From contig JAFWZR010000018.1 of assembly GCA_017522225.1 (NCBI GenBank), positions 1 through 42,627 of the forward strand: a DNA stretch of 42,627 nucleotides, given 5' to 3'. The stretch comes from Clostridia bacterium (lineage in GTDB: Bacteria; Bacillota; Clostridia; Oscillospirales; Acutalibacteraceae). The notes under the pieces are model-generated. The model did no database searches. It was not told where the DNA came from and was given only the letters and a program-made list of their open reading frames with translations. Positions 30,940 to 39,560 of this stretch are shown piece by piece (position 1 is the first letter of the stretch; each line of letters begins with the position of its first letter). The translations under genes and the position numbers were made by a program.

Positions 30940-30968
30940 ATTATATCAAGTCCGTTGTTAGAATTCAA
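30940..30968 (-). promoter_or_regulatory. Surviving promoter of the collapsed glycosidase gene
   Basis: Leftward TTGAAT (30963-30968), 17 bp, TATAAT (30940-30945). The stretch 30969-31125 shows nothing else. Confidence 0.65.
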
Positions 30969-31126
30969 GTTCTTTGCGCACCACTGATATCTACTATTGA
31001 TCAGCGACAACATATGCATATCCGTATTGCTCATCCACCCACAAGCAACAAGAATCTGTCCCTGTGTGAGAAATTCCTATAGCCTGTGTCTTCAGTTATA
31101 ATATGTTAGATAAAAAGAAATTTAAT

Positions 31127-31161
31127 AAAAAAGAAAAACCTGAAGCCGTAAAGCTTCAGGT
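31127..31161 (-). terminator. Second of two tandem terminators after the multidomain protein
   Basis: A 9-bp perfect stem (ACCTGAAGC and complement, 31138-31146/31153-31161), followed leftward by TTTTTCTTTTTTATT. Confidence 0.9.
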
Positions 31162-31164
31162 AGA

Positions 31165-31194
31165 GAAAAAGGATGACAGATTTCTCTGCCATCC
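31165..31194 (-). terminator. First of two tandem terminators after the multidomain protein
   Basis: A 10-bp stem (GGATGGCAGA/TCTGTCATCC leftward, one G-U) with a GAAA tetraloop, followed by TTTTTCTCT. The two terminators are directly adjacent. Confidence 0.85.
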
Positions 31195-31229
31195 TTAAAA
31201 GTTTTATATCATCTTTCCCCTTAAAATAA

Positions 31230-33575
31230 TCAGTACCATATCCAACCGAACAGGACAATAACAATAATCCACTGCCACCAGGAATACGAAACATTAACTT
31301 CGCAGGTATCGGTTACCACATTTCCGTGTTCATCGGTAACTGTACAAGTAATTGTTGCACTACCTGTATCATTTGTTGTAATTTTACCGTTTGCATCAAC
31401 TGAAGCAACACTCGTATTTGAAGATGAGTAAGCAACTGTATACCTTGCACCTGAATCCGCTGAAATCTGAGGAACTAAAGTTCCACTTGACTTGTACGTC
31501 AAATTTAAACTTTCCTCTACATTCACTGAATTGACTTTTTTAGGTGCTGATTTAATTACAAAATTAGACTCTTTCTCTTTAATTCCCTCATCGTTCAAGG
31601 AAGCCAGCTTAAGTACACCTACAGCATCTTTTATCTTGTCACCAAAAGTATATGATTCGTCAAGATACTCAAACTCAGCGTTTTCTACTAAAGGTATAAT
31701 CTCAACTTCTGTCATTGTGTCGGGAATTTCGAACATTACTTCCTCAACATCAGAATCTCCCGTGTCCATAACACTCTGTTTTGCTCCAACGACATTAATT
31801 GTATCTTTTTTTGCATAAATAGCCTGTGAGAACTTAAACTTTGCTGCTAAAGAGAAATATTTTTTTACATCTCTTAAAGCTATACATGTCAGTTCGCTAT
31901 AGCTTGGTTCGCCAACTATTGCAATCTTGCCATTAGAAGTTTTATAGATATAAGATTCTTTGGTTGGACTTTCATTATCATATATATATATTCTTTCTTG
32001 TCCGTTTACAACTTCATAGCGTAAAAAGTTTACTGCATGTCCACGTACTTTTTTATCTTCACCTTTACCTGAAACATAACGAAAAGATATTTGTAGCAAG
32101 CCTGTCCCATCATATTTATGGTCTTTAACATAATTAATTGCTTCCTTCCAGTCCTCCTGAATATTATTAGGCTTTTCTAAATACCAACGACCACCTGCAA
32201 CAATCGCATTATCGGCTTCCTTGCCCTGTCTATCCTGATAAAAACAGATTGGTTTTCTGAGTTTTTCCGAAAGTGTAAGTGAATTCAAATCTTTGGTTGC
32301 AGTAATTCCTACGTATGAACCTTCTAAAAGACCCAGATAATAAGCCGCACTCGTCATGCTCATACCGAAGCAATGATAACCTTTACAGGGTTTTTTAAAA
32401 TTGGCAAATTTATATGTTTCCTCGCCCAAATTGTATATGTCATTTGTTTTTTTCCATTGGGCATATAATGTTGTTGTGCAACTGCCATAGGTAAGATTGG
32501 GATTAATCTTTGAAGGCTTCAGTGAACTGTCATCATCATGGAAAACAGTTCCACCTGATGCAGAAGTTCCCCAACCGACAAAAGTATAACCTTTTTTGTA
32601 TAATCCTAATGTATCTACACCGTTTACTAATCCGTTTTCTTTTGTACTGTCATAAGCCCATTTTTGTGTAGCATCTTTTAAAGTGTCGCGATGATAAACC
32701 ATATCGTTTTTAACTATATACTTCTCGCTGTCAGTTGTTCCGCCGTTTGCGTTGAAATATAATGTTAAAACAAAATCAGTTTCTGTTCCTTCAGTTACAA
32801 AATAGTTAACGGGACTGCATCGTTCAGTACCATTAGTGGTAATGTAATAAAGTTTATAAAAATATTTTGTACCCGGTGTAAGTTTCCCATAATACTCGCT
32901 CATTGTGTAAGCTATATTTTCACAACCGGTGAAATAACCATCTTTCTTTGAATTTTTCTTCAAATTAGATTCACTTGTTCCGATGTAAAAACCTGCCTCT
33001 TTAACGGTTGTAGCTTTTGCTAAATCACCGGAAATCCTTGCGTCGGTCTTGCCGAGTGAAACAGTTGTAACTTTACTGAAATACGAGTTTGTTTTCTGTG
33101 TAAAATCACCTGCAACATTACCCGCTTCTGTAGCAAACCAACCTACCGGACTGCAACGTTCTACTCCGCCGGTTGTGATATAATACAACTTATAGTAATA
33201 TTTTGTGCCGGATTTGAGTGTCCCATAATATTCGCTCATTGTGTAAGCAATGTTTTCGCAACCGGTAAAATAACCGTCCTTCTTTGCATTTTTCTTCATA
33301 TTAGATTCACTTGTTCCAATATAGAAACCTGCTTCTTTAACAGTTGTGGGTCTTGCGAGATCGCCGTGAATCCTTGCGTCGGTCTTGGTAACCGAGCTGA
33401 CCCAAATCTTACTGAAATAATTGTTTGAGTTTGTAGCTTTCCCTGCATTCGAATCGACCGCATTTGCTTCAACCGAAAAATCTAACAAGTCGGCAAATCC
33501 ACCTGATGGAGCTACACTCAATAGCATTACAGCAACAATAACTGCCGCCAATGTTCTTTTAATAAATGTTTTCAT
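31230..33575 (-). CDS. Secreted multidomain protein with putative papain-like peptidase domain
   Basis: The 781-residue protein has a signal peptide (residues 1-28). Two near-identical fibronectin-III-like repeats follow at about 53-150 and 164-262, both with Glu-Ala-Gly-Phe-Tyr-Ile-Gly-Thr-Ser-Glu-Ser and Tyr-Tyr-Ile-Thr-Thr. A Listeria-Bacteroides (InlB-B type) repeat spans 270-375, with Asn-Ala-Asn-Gly-Gly and Gly-Tyr-Thr-Phe-Val-Gly-Trp. Residues 385-590 have His401-Cys402-Phe-Gly-Met-Ser, Arg-Gly-His513-Ala-Val-Asn and Tyr-Asp533-Asn534-Glu, in the order of a papain-like Cys/His/Asn peptidase. A Big_2-type Ig domain occupies 680-762. The last 17 residues are a Trp-rich hydrophobic tail ending Leu-Phe-Gly-Trp-Ile-Trp-Tyr. 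The ATG has TAGGAGGAAATTTT upstream. Peptidase function is inferred from spacing only. Confidence 0.75.
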   Translation of the reverse strand: MKTFIKRTLAAVIVAVMLLSVAPSGGFADLLDFSVEANAVDSNAGKATNSNNYFSKIWVSSVTKTDARIHGDLARPTTVKEAGFYIGTSESNMKKNAKKDGYFTGCENIAYTMSEYYGTLKSGTKYYYKLYYITTGGVERCSPVGWFATEAGNVAGDFTQKTNSYFSKVTTVSLGKTDARISGDLAKATTVKEAGFYIGTSESNLKKNSKKDGYFTGCENIAYTMSEYYGKLTPGTKYFYKLYYITTNGTERCSPVNYFVTEGTETDFVLTLYFNANGGTTDSEKYIVKNDMVYHRDTLKDATQKWAYDSTKENGLVNGVDTLGLYKKGYTFVGWGTSASGGTVFHDDDSSLKPSKINPNLTYGSCTTTLYAQWKKTNDIYNLGEETYKFANFKKPCKGYHCFGMSMTSAAYYLGLLEGSYVGITATKDLNSLTLSEKLRKPICFYQDRQGKEADNAIVAGGRWYLEKPNNIQEDWKEAINYVKDHKYDGTGLLQISFRYVSGKGEDKKVRGHAVNFLRYEVVNGQERIYIYDNESPTKESYIYKTSNGKIAIVGEPSYSELTCIALRDVKKYFSLAAKFKFSQAIYAKKDTINVVGAKQSVMDTGDSDVEEVMFEIPDTMTEVEIIPLVENAEFEYLDESYTFGDKIKDAVGVLKLASLNDEGIKEKESNFVIKSAPKKVNSVNVEESLNLTYKSSGTLVPQISADSGARYTVAYSSSNTSVASVDANGKITTNDTGSATITCTVTDEHGNVVTDTCEVNVSYSWWQWIIVIVLFGWIWY

Positions 33576-33618
33576 AAAATTTCCTCCTAAGTTTTTTTAT
33601 AAAAAGCAAAATTCAAAT

Positions 33619-33627
33619 ATTATATCA
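33619..33627 (-). promoter_or_regulatory. Extended -10 promoter before the multidomain gene
   Basis: Leftward TGATATAAT gives an extended -10 about 44 bp before the ATG. The -35 region (TTAATC) is weak. No GGTACGAA repeat is present here. Confidence 0.5.
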
Positions 33628-33660
33628 CCTTCCAAGCACAGATTAATAAAAAATTTAATT

Positions 33661-33700
33661 CAACAGCTATTATAAGCAATCAATTAAGATCGAGCTGTTG
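33661..33700 (-). terminator. Possible weak terminator after the propeller-like gene
   Basis: Eight-base arms (CAACAGCT/AGCTGTTG) surround the stop codon with a 24-nt loop, then AATTAAATTTTTT. The long loop makes it weak, so read-through into the multidomain gene is possible. Confidence 0.35.
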
Positions 33701-35104
33701 CTTAACAAATTTCCATTGACCTTTATCAGATTCTTCATCTGTATATTCAAAATAATAGAAACCGTTTGCCGAAAGATTTTTGCTGTCACGTTCAACACAA
33801 AACTCATTCGGTACTTCACACACGCCATCCGCAGAACCGTCAGCATTAACCTTGTCGATATATTTTGTGTTATATTGCGGCAACTCCCTGTAAGAGAACC
33901 ACTCGCCATTGAAATCAAAATATTCAGATCTATCATAAGGAATTGATATCATTTCACCGGTTTCAGCATCATAAAACCTGTGACTTTCTGTTTTCTCAAC
34001 ATATGTCTTATCTGTAACATCTGAATAAGCCTTTCCGCGGCCACAATAAATAAATCTGTCCGGATAAGCTCCGCTTATAAAATCACTCAGTTCATTGATT
34101 TTAAGCGTTTTCAACACTTTAGCTCCACTACCGTCAAAATTACATTCCTTGATCGTCATCGGATATTCATACTCATAAAAATCCTCGTTGATCAAATCGG
34201 ATGATTCTTCATCAATAATTCGATAAATGATTTTATCATCCTTAACATAGCTGAATCGAGCGCCGTCTTCCAGCGTATATATCTTTTCATTTTTAACATC
34301 TACAACTTTGGTCGGGTATGCATCAGCAATAATGTATGTATCAGTTTCAGTTATAAAAACATTATAATCAAAACCTTTGCTCCAATCGCAGACAACTTTT
34401 GAAGTTTTTGTTTTTAAATCATATCTGATTAAAATACAATTATTACCGTATGAATCAAAATCGCCGTAATAACCGATCTGACTTTCAGGAATATCACTGT
34501 AATACAAACAGCTTTCATCAAAATAAACCACGTCGTTAAGTGCACAATTTGTTTTTACTACAGACTCAAGTTTATCGTCAGAGAGAGTATATTTCATTAA
34601 TTCTCCAATGTAATAATCATCCCAGCCGTCAATGTATTCACCATCAGGTCCATATTTATATTTAGGATTAACCTTAACATTGGGATCTAAAACGATCTTC
34701 TCAATATAGAGTGTGTTTCCATCAAAAGCACGCGGCTCGTATTCTGTTGAAAAGGTCTTTACTACCTTTTCTGTTTTTTCATCAATAATTCTTAATCCCA
34801 AATCATCATAAACAATTCCGTAATTATCAAACGTCATAACACCACGATGCCGTAATTCGCTCGGCACTATAATTTCTCTGATCATTTTCTTGTTTGCTTC
34901 TTTTATCGGTGTTTTATCTGAATCTGTATTCAAAACAGAAGTCAATGAGTCTATCTCTGTTGCAGATGTTGTAGTTGATGTTGAGTTCTCAACATCTGTC
35001 TTTTTATCAGCATTTCTCTTTCCTATGAAAACTCCCGCGATGATACCTGCAACAATCACAACCGCTACTGCTGCGCAAATTATGATTTTCTTTTTATCTT
35101 TCAA
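33680..35104 (-). CDS. Membrane-anchored extracellular protein with propeller-like repeats
   Basis: The protein has 474 residues from the TTG at 35104. That start is chosen because GAGGGAG lies 5-6 bases upstream and because the product then begins exactly like its upstream neighbour (Met-Lys-Asp-Lys-Lys-Lys). One transmembrane helix spans residues 7-30 and is followed by a Ser/Thr-rich linker (35-60). The extracellular part has repeated strands of the form Ile-Leu-Ile-Arg-Tyr-Asp-Leu-Lys-Thr, Val-Val-Tyr-Phe-Asp-Glu-Ser and Tyr-Ile-Ile-Ala-Asp, like DUF5050-type or WD-like propellers that report on surface binding. No catalytic motif seen. It is the second gene of the operon behind the LytTR-type site at 36119-36148. 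Confidence 0.72.
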   Translation of the reverse strand: MKDKKKIIICAAVAVVIVAGIIAGVFIGKRNADKKTDVENSTSTTTSATEIDSLTSVLNTDSDKTPIKEANKKMIREIIVPSELRHRGVMTFDNYGIVYDDLGLRIIDEKTEKVVKTFSTEYEPRAFDGNTLYIEKIVLDPNVKVNPKYKYGPDGEYIDGWDDYYIGELMKYTLSDDKLESVVKTNCALNDVVYFDESCLYYSDIPESQIGYYGDFDSYGNNCILIRYDLKTKTSKVVCDWSKGFDYNVFITETDTYIIADAYPTKVVDVKNEKIYTLEDGARFSYVKDDKIIYRIIDEESSDLINEDFYEYEYPMTIKECNFDGSGAKVLKTLKINELSDFISGAYPDRFIYCGRGKAYSDVTDKTYVEKTESHRFYDAETGEMISIPYDRSEYFDFNGEWFSYRELPQYNTKYIDKVNADGSADGVCEVPNEFCVERDSKNLSANGFYYFEYTDEESDKGQWKFVKQQLDLN

Positions 35105-35159
35105 TGTGCTCCCTCTTTTCAAATTTCATCAAATCATTTTTAATAAGACAAAAATACTT

Positions 35160-36053
35160 TTACGCTTTTTCGATTTTGTAGAAACTCCACAGACTCTTTC
35201 CTTCAACAGTTTTCATTTCAGCAACAACATTGAGGTCTAAGATTTTTTCTCGGTCATCACCCCAATTTACATAATAAGTAGCTTTGATTGAATACTTTCC
35301 GTCATTCATAACGTCAATATCATTTATATCAATTTCCGGACCTGCGCCGTCGCCACCTTCATCACCGCGATAGTAATAATCACCATCATAGTAGTATGCA
35401 TGTACTTGGCCGTCTTTTGACTTAAGAACGTAGTTATGGTCAGGAGTTATATTGAAAACGGTCTTCAGTGCCATATCGATGTACTCTGCATCAACTATGC
35501 AATAGTATTCTCCTAACACCCCTTTGGGATCAGGATCAACAGCGTCTGTGCTTTCGTTATAACCGGCTCCGTCGTTAATACAAAAATCCCACCAGTTATA
35601 AATGTCACTTATCTCTTCGGCAAGAGTATAGTATCCCGTCATAAGACTGCTGTATGCAAATCGCTTTGCTGATGCAGCTTTGTAATCATAAGGCTTAAAA
35701 TTTTTCAATTCATGCTCCTTAAAGTCCTCGTAAGAAACACTTTCTGAATCAAAATTAAACCAAAGAATATGACCTAGAATATCAGAAAAGTTTTTTCTGT
35801 CCGTATTGCTTATGATTCCGTCAACAACCGTTACACTGACTGCTTTTTCAGTGCTTGTCGGCATCTCTGTTGTGGTTGTGGAAACTTCTGTCGTTGTAGA
35901 AGCTTCTGTCGTTGTTGTCGTAGATATTGTGCTGCTTTCAGTTTCTTCATTCTTATCAGTATTCCTCTTTCCGATAAAAATTCCCGCGATGATACCTGCA
36001 ACAATCACAACAGCTACTGCTGCGCAGATTATGATTTTCTTTTTATCTTTCAT
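35160..36053 (-). CDS. Membrane-anchored extracellular protein, Thr-rich linker
   Basis: The 297-residue protein starts at an ATG preceded by GCGGAGGGG. Residues 1-30 are a basic stop-transfer start and one transmembrane helix nearly identical to that of the next gene. Residues 38-72 are a Thr/Ser/Glu linker with Ser-Thr-Thr-Thr repeats, of the kind that spans the cell wall and may be glycosylated. The C-terminal 220 residues form a Tyr/Asp-rich extracellular domain with Tyr-Tyr-Asp-Gly-Asp-Tyr-Tyr-Tyr and acidic stretches; I do not recognise the family. It is the first gene of the operon with the propeller-like protein, 55 bp apart, and lies under the second LytTR-type promoter. Confidence 0.75.
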   Translation of the reverse strand: MKDKKKIIICAAVAVVIVAGIIAGIFIGKRNTDKNEETESSTISTTTTTEASTTTEVSTTTTEMPTSTEKAVSVTVVDGIISNTDRKNFSDILGHILWFNFDSESVSYEDFKEHELKNFKPYDYKAASAKRFAYSSLMTGYYTLAEEISDIYNWWDFCINDGAGYNESTDAVDPDPKGVLGEYYCIVDAEYIDMALKTVFNITPDHNYVLKSKDGQVHAYYYDGDYYYRGDEGGDGAGPEIDINDIDVMNDGKYSIKATYYVNWGDDREKILDLNVVAEMKTVEGKSLWSFYKIEKA

Positions 36054-36084
36054 AAAAAACCCCTCCGCTTTATTTGTTTAAACC

Positions 36085-36090
36085 ACTATA
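36085..36090 (-). promoter_or_regulatory. -10 box of the LytTR-type promoter of the anchored-protein operon
   Basis: Leftward TATAGT with TGA before it (extended -10). The -35 position (36108-36113) reads CGAAAT, far from consensus, as expected for an activator-dependent promoter. Confidence 0.65.
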
Positions 36091-36118
36091 TCACAAATTT
36101 TTAAAAAATTTCGCCAAA

Positions 36119-36148
36119 GGGTACGAATCGTTTAAAATACGGTACGAA
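36119..36148 (-). promoter_or_regulatory. LytTR-type direct repeat upstream of the anchored-protein operon
   Basis: Two copies of GGTACGAA (36120-36127 and 36141-36148) have a 21-bp period, two helical turns. The first copy and the following TCGTTTAAAAT are identical to the site at 40400-40418. Twenty-eight bases (36091-36118) separate the element from the -10. Confidence 0.75.
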
Positions 36149-36156
36149 AAATAAAT

Positions 36157-36186
36157 CACCTCCGAAACCGTAAGATTTCAGAGGTG
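36157..36186 (-). terminator. Terminator of the RR-HK-LRR operon
   Basis: A 13-bp stem leftward (CACCTCTGAAATC with GGTTTCGGAGGTG, two G-U) and TTAC loop, followed by ATTTATTTTTCG. It ends directly before the next LytTR-type site. Confidence 0.7.
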
Positions 36187-36199
36187 TTTCAATATAATT

Positions 36200-38275
36200 T
36201 TATCTGAATATTTTTCTGAAGAAGTTGATAATTTTAGAGGTTATTCTCAATGCACTTGTTATGAAGTGGTCGGTCACTTTTTCCCACAGTTCTTCAAACG
36301 TCAGTTGCTGTTTACCCTCCTGAGAAACAAGCTCGAACATAAATGAATCATAATCTCCGTTTTCAAGCAACGTCAGGAAAGCTTCAAATGTTACGCCCTC
36401 AGTTGATCCACCCTTAACTTTTTTCAGGCTGACATAAAGCTTGTTGAACGTAAGGTATTGTGCACCTGCCTCATTGTTAAGATCGTTGATATCAATCGTC
36501 TCCGGCACAACCCCGTGAAAAACAAGCTTTTCAAAGTAAAGATATTCCATTCCCGGATTCTGCTTTACAAACTTTGACAGGAAAGTATACGGCAAATCAG
36601 AATAAACCGTCAGCTCTCCGTTGAAGTTCATTACTTTTTTTGTATGATCATACGAGAAAGTAATGCTCTTGATCAACTTTTCTTCCGCATAGTCTGCCGC
36701 CTGAGTGTTTGCAGGGTTGCAGAGAAAAACAAGTCTTTCATCGTTACCTGCGAACGAGGTTTCATCTGCCGTGAACCTCGCACCGCTTACAGTAACGAGC
36801 GACAGCAACGGACAATCCGCAAAGGCATTTGCTCCGATCGTTCCTATTGACTCGCTGAGGTAAACCTCTTTAAGATTCGGGCATCCGTAAAACGCATTGC
36901 TTCCTACCGACACAGCGGCATTACCAAACTCAACAACTTCGATCTGATCTTTAAAATAAGACCAACCGTATTCCTCAAACGAAGCAAGGCTGTCCATTTC
37001 TCCGCTGCCCGTAATTGATAAAACTTTGCTGTCCTCATCAAACGACCATGTAAGCGTTTCGCCGCAGTTGCCGAAAGATTTGCCATAGTTGTAGTGGATG
37101 GTAGCGTTCAAAAGACAATCATTTTCATTCGCAAATGTGATAGCTTCCCATTCTTCTTGCGTTCCTGAATAAAACACATCTGTTATTGCTTCGCAAGATC
37201 TGAACGCACCATATTTTATTGTTTGAACAGAGACAGGCAAAAAAACCTCTTTCAAATTATCACAATACAAAAAAGCTGAATCAGAAATTGACTTAACTCC
37301 CGCAGGTATTTCTATACGGTTAATTCCGCAACCGGTAAATGCGTCACTATAAAAAGAAAGCACACTTTCCGGTAAGATTACTTCTTTCAAATAATCAGAT
37401 GATAAGGCATAAACACCAATAGACTTAACGCCATCCGGAACAACAAACTTTTCGTTTTCAAGGCAATCCGGATATTTCAGCAAAGTTGTTTTATCTTTAT
37501 TGTACAGTACACCATTGTCATCTGAGCTAAAATACAAATTCTCTTCACTGACTTCAATGGAAACAAGTGCTTTTGACAATAAAGCTTGTCCCGCCTCATA
37601 AATCGTTTTAACATTTTTAGATATATAAAAAGATTTAATTGCGGTATTAGTAAATGCTCTCTGCCCTATTTCAGTTAAACTCATCGGAAGATCCGCATTT
37701 GATAGTTTTTCGCACGACGAAAAAGCTTCCTTACTAATACGTTCGAGCCCTTCAGGAAAATTAATGCTTTCCAGATTATCGCACATATAAAAAGCTTCCT
37801 GGCTTATTTCAGAAACACTGTTCCCCAAAACAACCGTTCGCAAGTTATCACAATGATTAAAAGCACAATATCCTACAATCGTCACGGTATCCGGCACGAC
37901 GTATTCTGTCATTTCACTCGCCGCCGGATATTTAATCACCTTAGTTTTGTCCTTGTCGAACAGCACACCGAACTCATCTGCACAAAAATATTCATTGCTT
38001 TCTTCTACGACAAATTCCTTTACTTTGTATGCTTTTGTCCAAAATGCCCGCGATTCATATCCACTTACAGGATATCCGTTAATTTCTGCCGGAATCTCAA
38101 CTATTTCTTTCGTGTGATCATAACCGGTGATAATCACAGATCCATCTACAACTTTGTACGTAATTCCACCGGGATCAGTTAAAGTATCCGCCGCAAAAGC
38201 TTCAATCGAGGCTATTGTTGATAAAATAACTGCACATGCCAAACACAAAGATAAAGTTGCTTTAATCTTTTTCAT
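36200..38275 (-). CDS. BspA-like leucine-rich repeat surface protein
   Basis: The 691-residue protein has a signal peptide (residues 1-29, cleavage near Ala-Phe-Ala-Ala). Most of it consists of LRR_5 (BspA-type) repeats with the pattern Ile-X-X-X-Ala-Phe-X-X-Cys-X-X-Leu-X-X-Val/Ile-X-Leu/Phe-Pro. Examples are Ala-Phe-Asn-His-Cys-Asp-Asn-Leu near residue 137 and several later copies. Residues 560-650 are a different, Phe/Leu-rich domain, and the C-terminus ends in a basic amphipathic helix (Arg-Lys-Ile-Phe-Arg). There is no LPXTG motif. BspA-type LRR proteins commonly mediate adhesion. The ATG at 38275 overlaps the kinase stop by 14 bp and has AAAGGAGAAGAG upstream, so it is translated with the kinase. 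Confidence 0.85.
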   Translation of the reverse strand: MKKIKATLSLCLACAVILSTIASIEAFAADTLTDPGGITYKVVDGSVIITGYDHTKEIVEIPAEINGYPVSGYESRAFWTKAYKVKEFVVEESNEYFCADEFGVLFDKDKTKVIKYPAASEMTEYVVPDTVTIVGYCAFNHCDNLRTVVLGNSVSEISQEAFYMCDNLESINFPEGLERISKEAFSSCEKLSNADLPMSLTEIGQRAFTNTAIKSFYISKNVKTIYEAGQALLSKALVSIEVSEENLYFSSDDNGVLYNKDKTTLLKYPDCLENEKFVVPDGVKSIGVYALSSDYLKEVILPESVLSFYSDAFTGCGINRIEIPAGVKSISDSAFLYCDNLKEVFLPVSVQTIKYGAFRSCEAITDVFYSGTQEEWEAITFANENDCLLNATIHYNYGKSFGNCGETLTWSFDEDSKVLSITGSGEMDSLASFEEYGWSYFKDQIEVVEFGNAAVSVGSNAFYGCPNLKEVYLSESIGTIGANAFADCPLLSLVTVSGARFTADETSFAGNDERLVFLCNPANTQAADYAEEKLIKSITFSYDHTKKVMNFNGELTVYSDLPYTFLSKFVKQNPGMEYLYFEKLVFHGVVPETIDINDLNNEAGAQYLTFNKLYVSLKKVKGGSTEGVTFEAFLTLLENGDYDSFMFELVSQEGKQQLTFEELWEKVTDHFITSALRITSKIINFFRKIFR

Positions 38276-39551
38276 TCTCTTCTCCTTTCAGAATAAACCC
38301 TACCTGAATTTTAAACACATTATTTTCACAGCTCAGCTCAACAAATCCATTATAATCCTTTGCCGTCTTTTTTACAAGCGCAATGCCAAAGCCGTGGTTT
38401 TCTTTATCTGCCTTCGAAGTTTTTACTTCGTTGTTTTTTATTCTGATATTGTCGATAACCGGATTTGAAACATTGAGAACAAAACCGGTTGATGTTTCGT
38501 TTCCGACAACTTTAATTCTTGCTTTTTCTACGCCTTCACTGCCCCGTATTGCATTATCCAATGTGTTGGATAAAACCGTACAAAGGTCGTTGTTGGTTAT
38601 TCCCGATTGCGGAATTGACCCACTGAAATCAACTTCTATTCCTGATTTTTCTGCCTTAGCCGCTTTATCATTAAGTATTGCATCCGCAAGATAGTTTCCC
38701 GTTGAAAATCTGCTTTGAGCTACCATAAGATTGTCGTGCAAACCGTCTATATATTCAATAGCCTCAGCTGTTTTTCCTGCATCAATAAGCGATCTTAACG
38801 AAATCAGGTTGTTTTTATAATCGTGTCGGAAGCCACGGATATCTCTGTTCTTTATTACCATATCCTCATAGTGTTTCAGCTGCAGTTCAAGACTTTTTTC
38901 AGTTTCCTTCTGCTCGCGCACAAGAGAAGAAAACTTGTAAAATGCATAAGAAATACACACAACAACAAGTACAACAGAAATCAGCATCAATGCATTTCCG
39001 ACATCGCTGTAATATTCCGGGTCGCTGTTTTCCGTAATGCTGTAAAAAGTCGCAAGGCTGGCAATATAAATGACACCGTATACCGGCAACGGAATCTGTT
39101 CCAAAAATTTATCAGGAATAATAATACTTTTTTTCCTGATTATTATATAGCACAAAAAAAGAACCACCGCATACAAACCGCAATATACCAGAGTGGACTG
39201 TACCGCCGAAAGCTTAACAAAAACTGATGTTATACTGAACACTACAAAATCCATCAGTCCGCAGAAAGTCAAACCAAACAAAGCAAATGTCAGTTTTTTC
39301 CCGCAGCGGAACAAAATATACGGCGACAACGTAAAGCTAAGCAGTATTATTGCTTCAACCATTAGGTCAAAGGTTTCAAAATCAAAACACAGATACGATC
39401 CCGTAACAAGAAAAAAAGCAGAAATGAGGACAGCGGACAATCTCCACTTCCCCTTTCTGCTTTCATAATTTAAAAAACTATTCAAAACGTAACTTTCAGT
39501 TGTTATTCCGAGAAGAATCTGCAAAAGACTTGCGAAAAAATTTACAGTCAT
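38262..39551 (-). CDS. GHKL (AgrC-like) sensor histidine kinase
   Basis: The 429-residue protein has six or seven hydrophobic segments within residues 5-205, a short coiled segment (210-235), then the dimerisation/phosphorylation motif Phe-Arg-His243-Asp-Tyr-Lys-Asn. The GHKL ATPase domain has an N-box (Asn-Thr-Leu-Asp-Asn333-Ala) and a G-box (His-Gly-Phe-Gly-Ile-Ala, 386-391). Phe-Arg-His-Asp-Tyr-X-Asn and the polytopic sensor are typical of the AgrC/ComD class that often senses peptides. It lies 9 bp after the LytTR regulator gene and overlaps the LRR gene. No AgrB/AgrD-like peptide genes were found nearby, so the signal is open. Confidence 0.92.
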   Translation of the reverse strand: MTVNFFASLLQILLGITTESYVLNSFLNYESRKGKWRLSAVLISAFFLVTGSYLCFDFETFDLMVEAIILLSFTLSPYILFRCGKKLTFALFGLTFCGLMDFVVFSITSVFVKLSAVQSTLVYCGLYAVVLFLCYIIIRKKSIIIPDKFLEQIPLPVYGVIYIASLATFYSITENSDPEYYSDVGNALMLISVVLVVVCISYAFYKFSSLVREQKETEKSLELQLKHYEDMVIKNRDIRGFRHDYKNNLISLRSLIDAGKTAEAIEYIDGLHDNLMVAQSRFSTGNYLADAILNDKAAKAEKSGIEVDFSGSIPQSGITNNDLCTVLSNTLDNAIRGSEGVEKARIKVVGNETSTGFVLNVSNPVIDNIRIKNNEVKTSKADKENHGFGIALVKKTAKDYNGFVELSCENNVFKIQVGFILKGEENEKD

Positions 39552-39560
39552 TTATATCCC

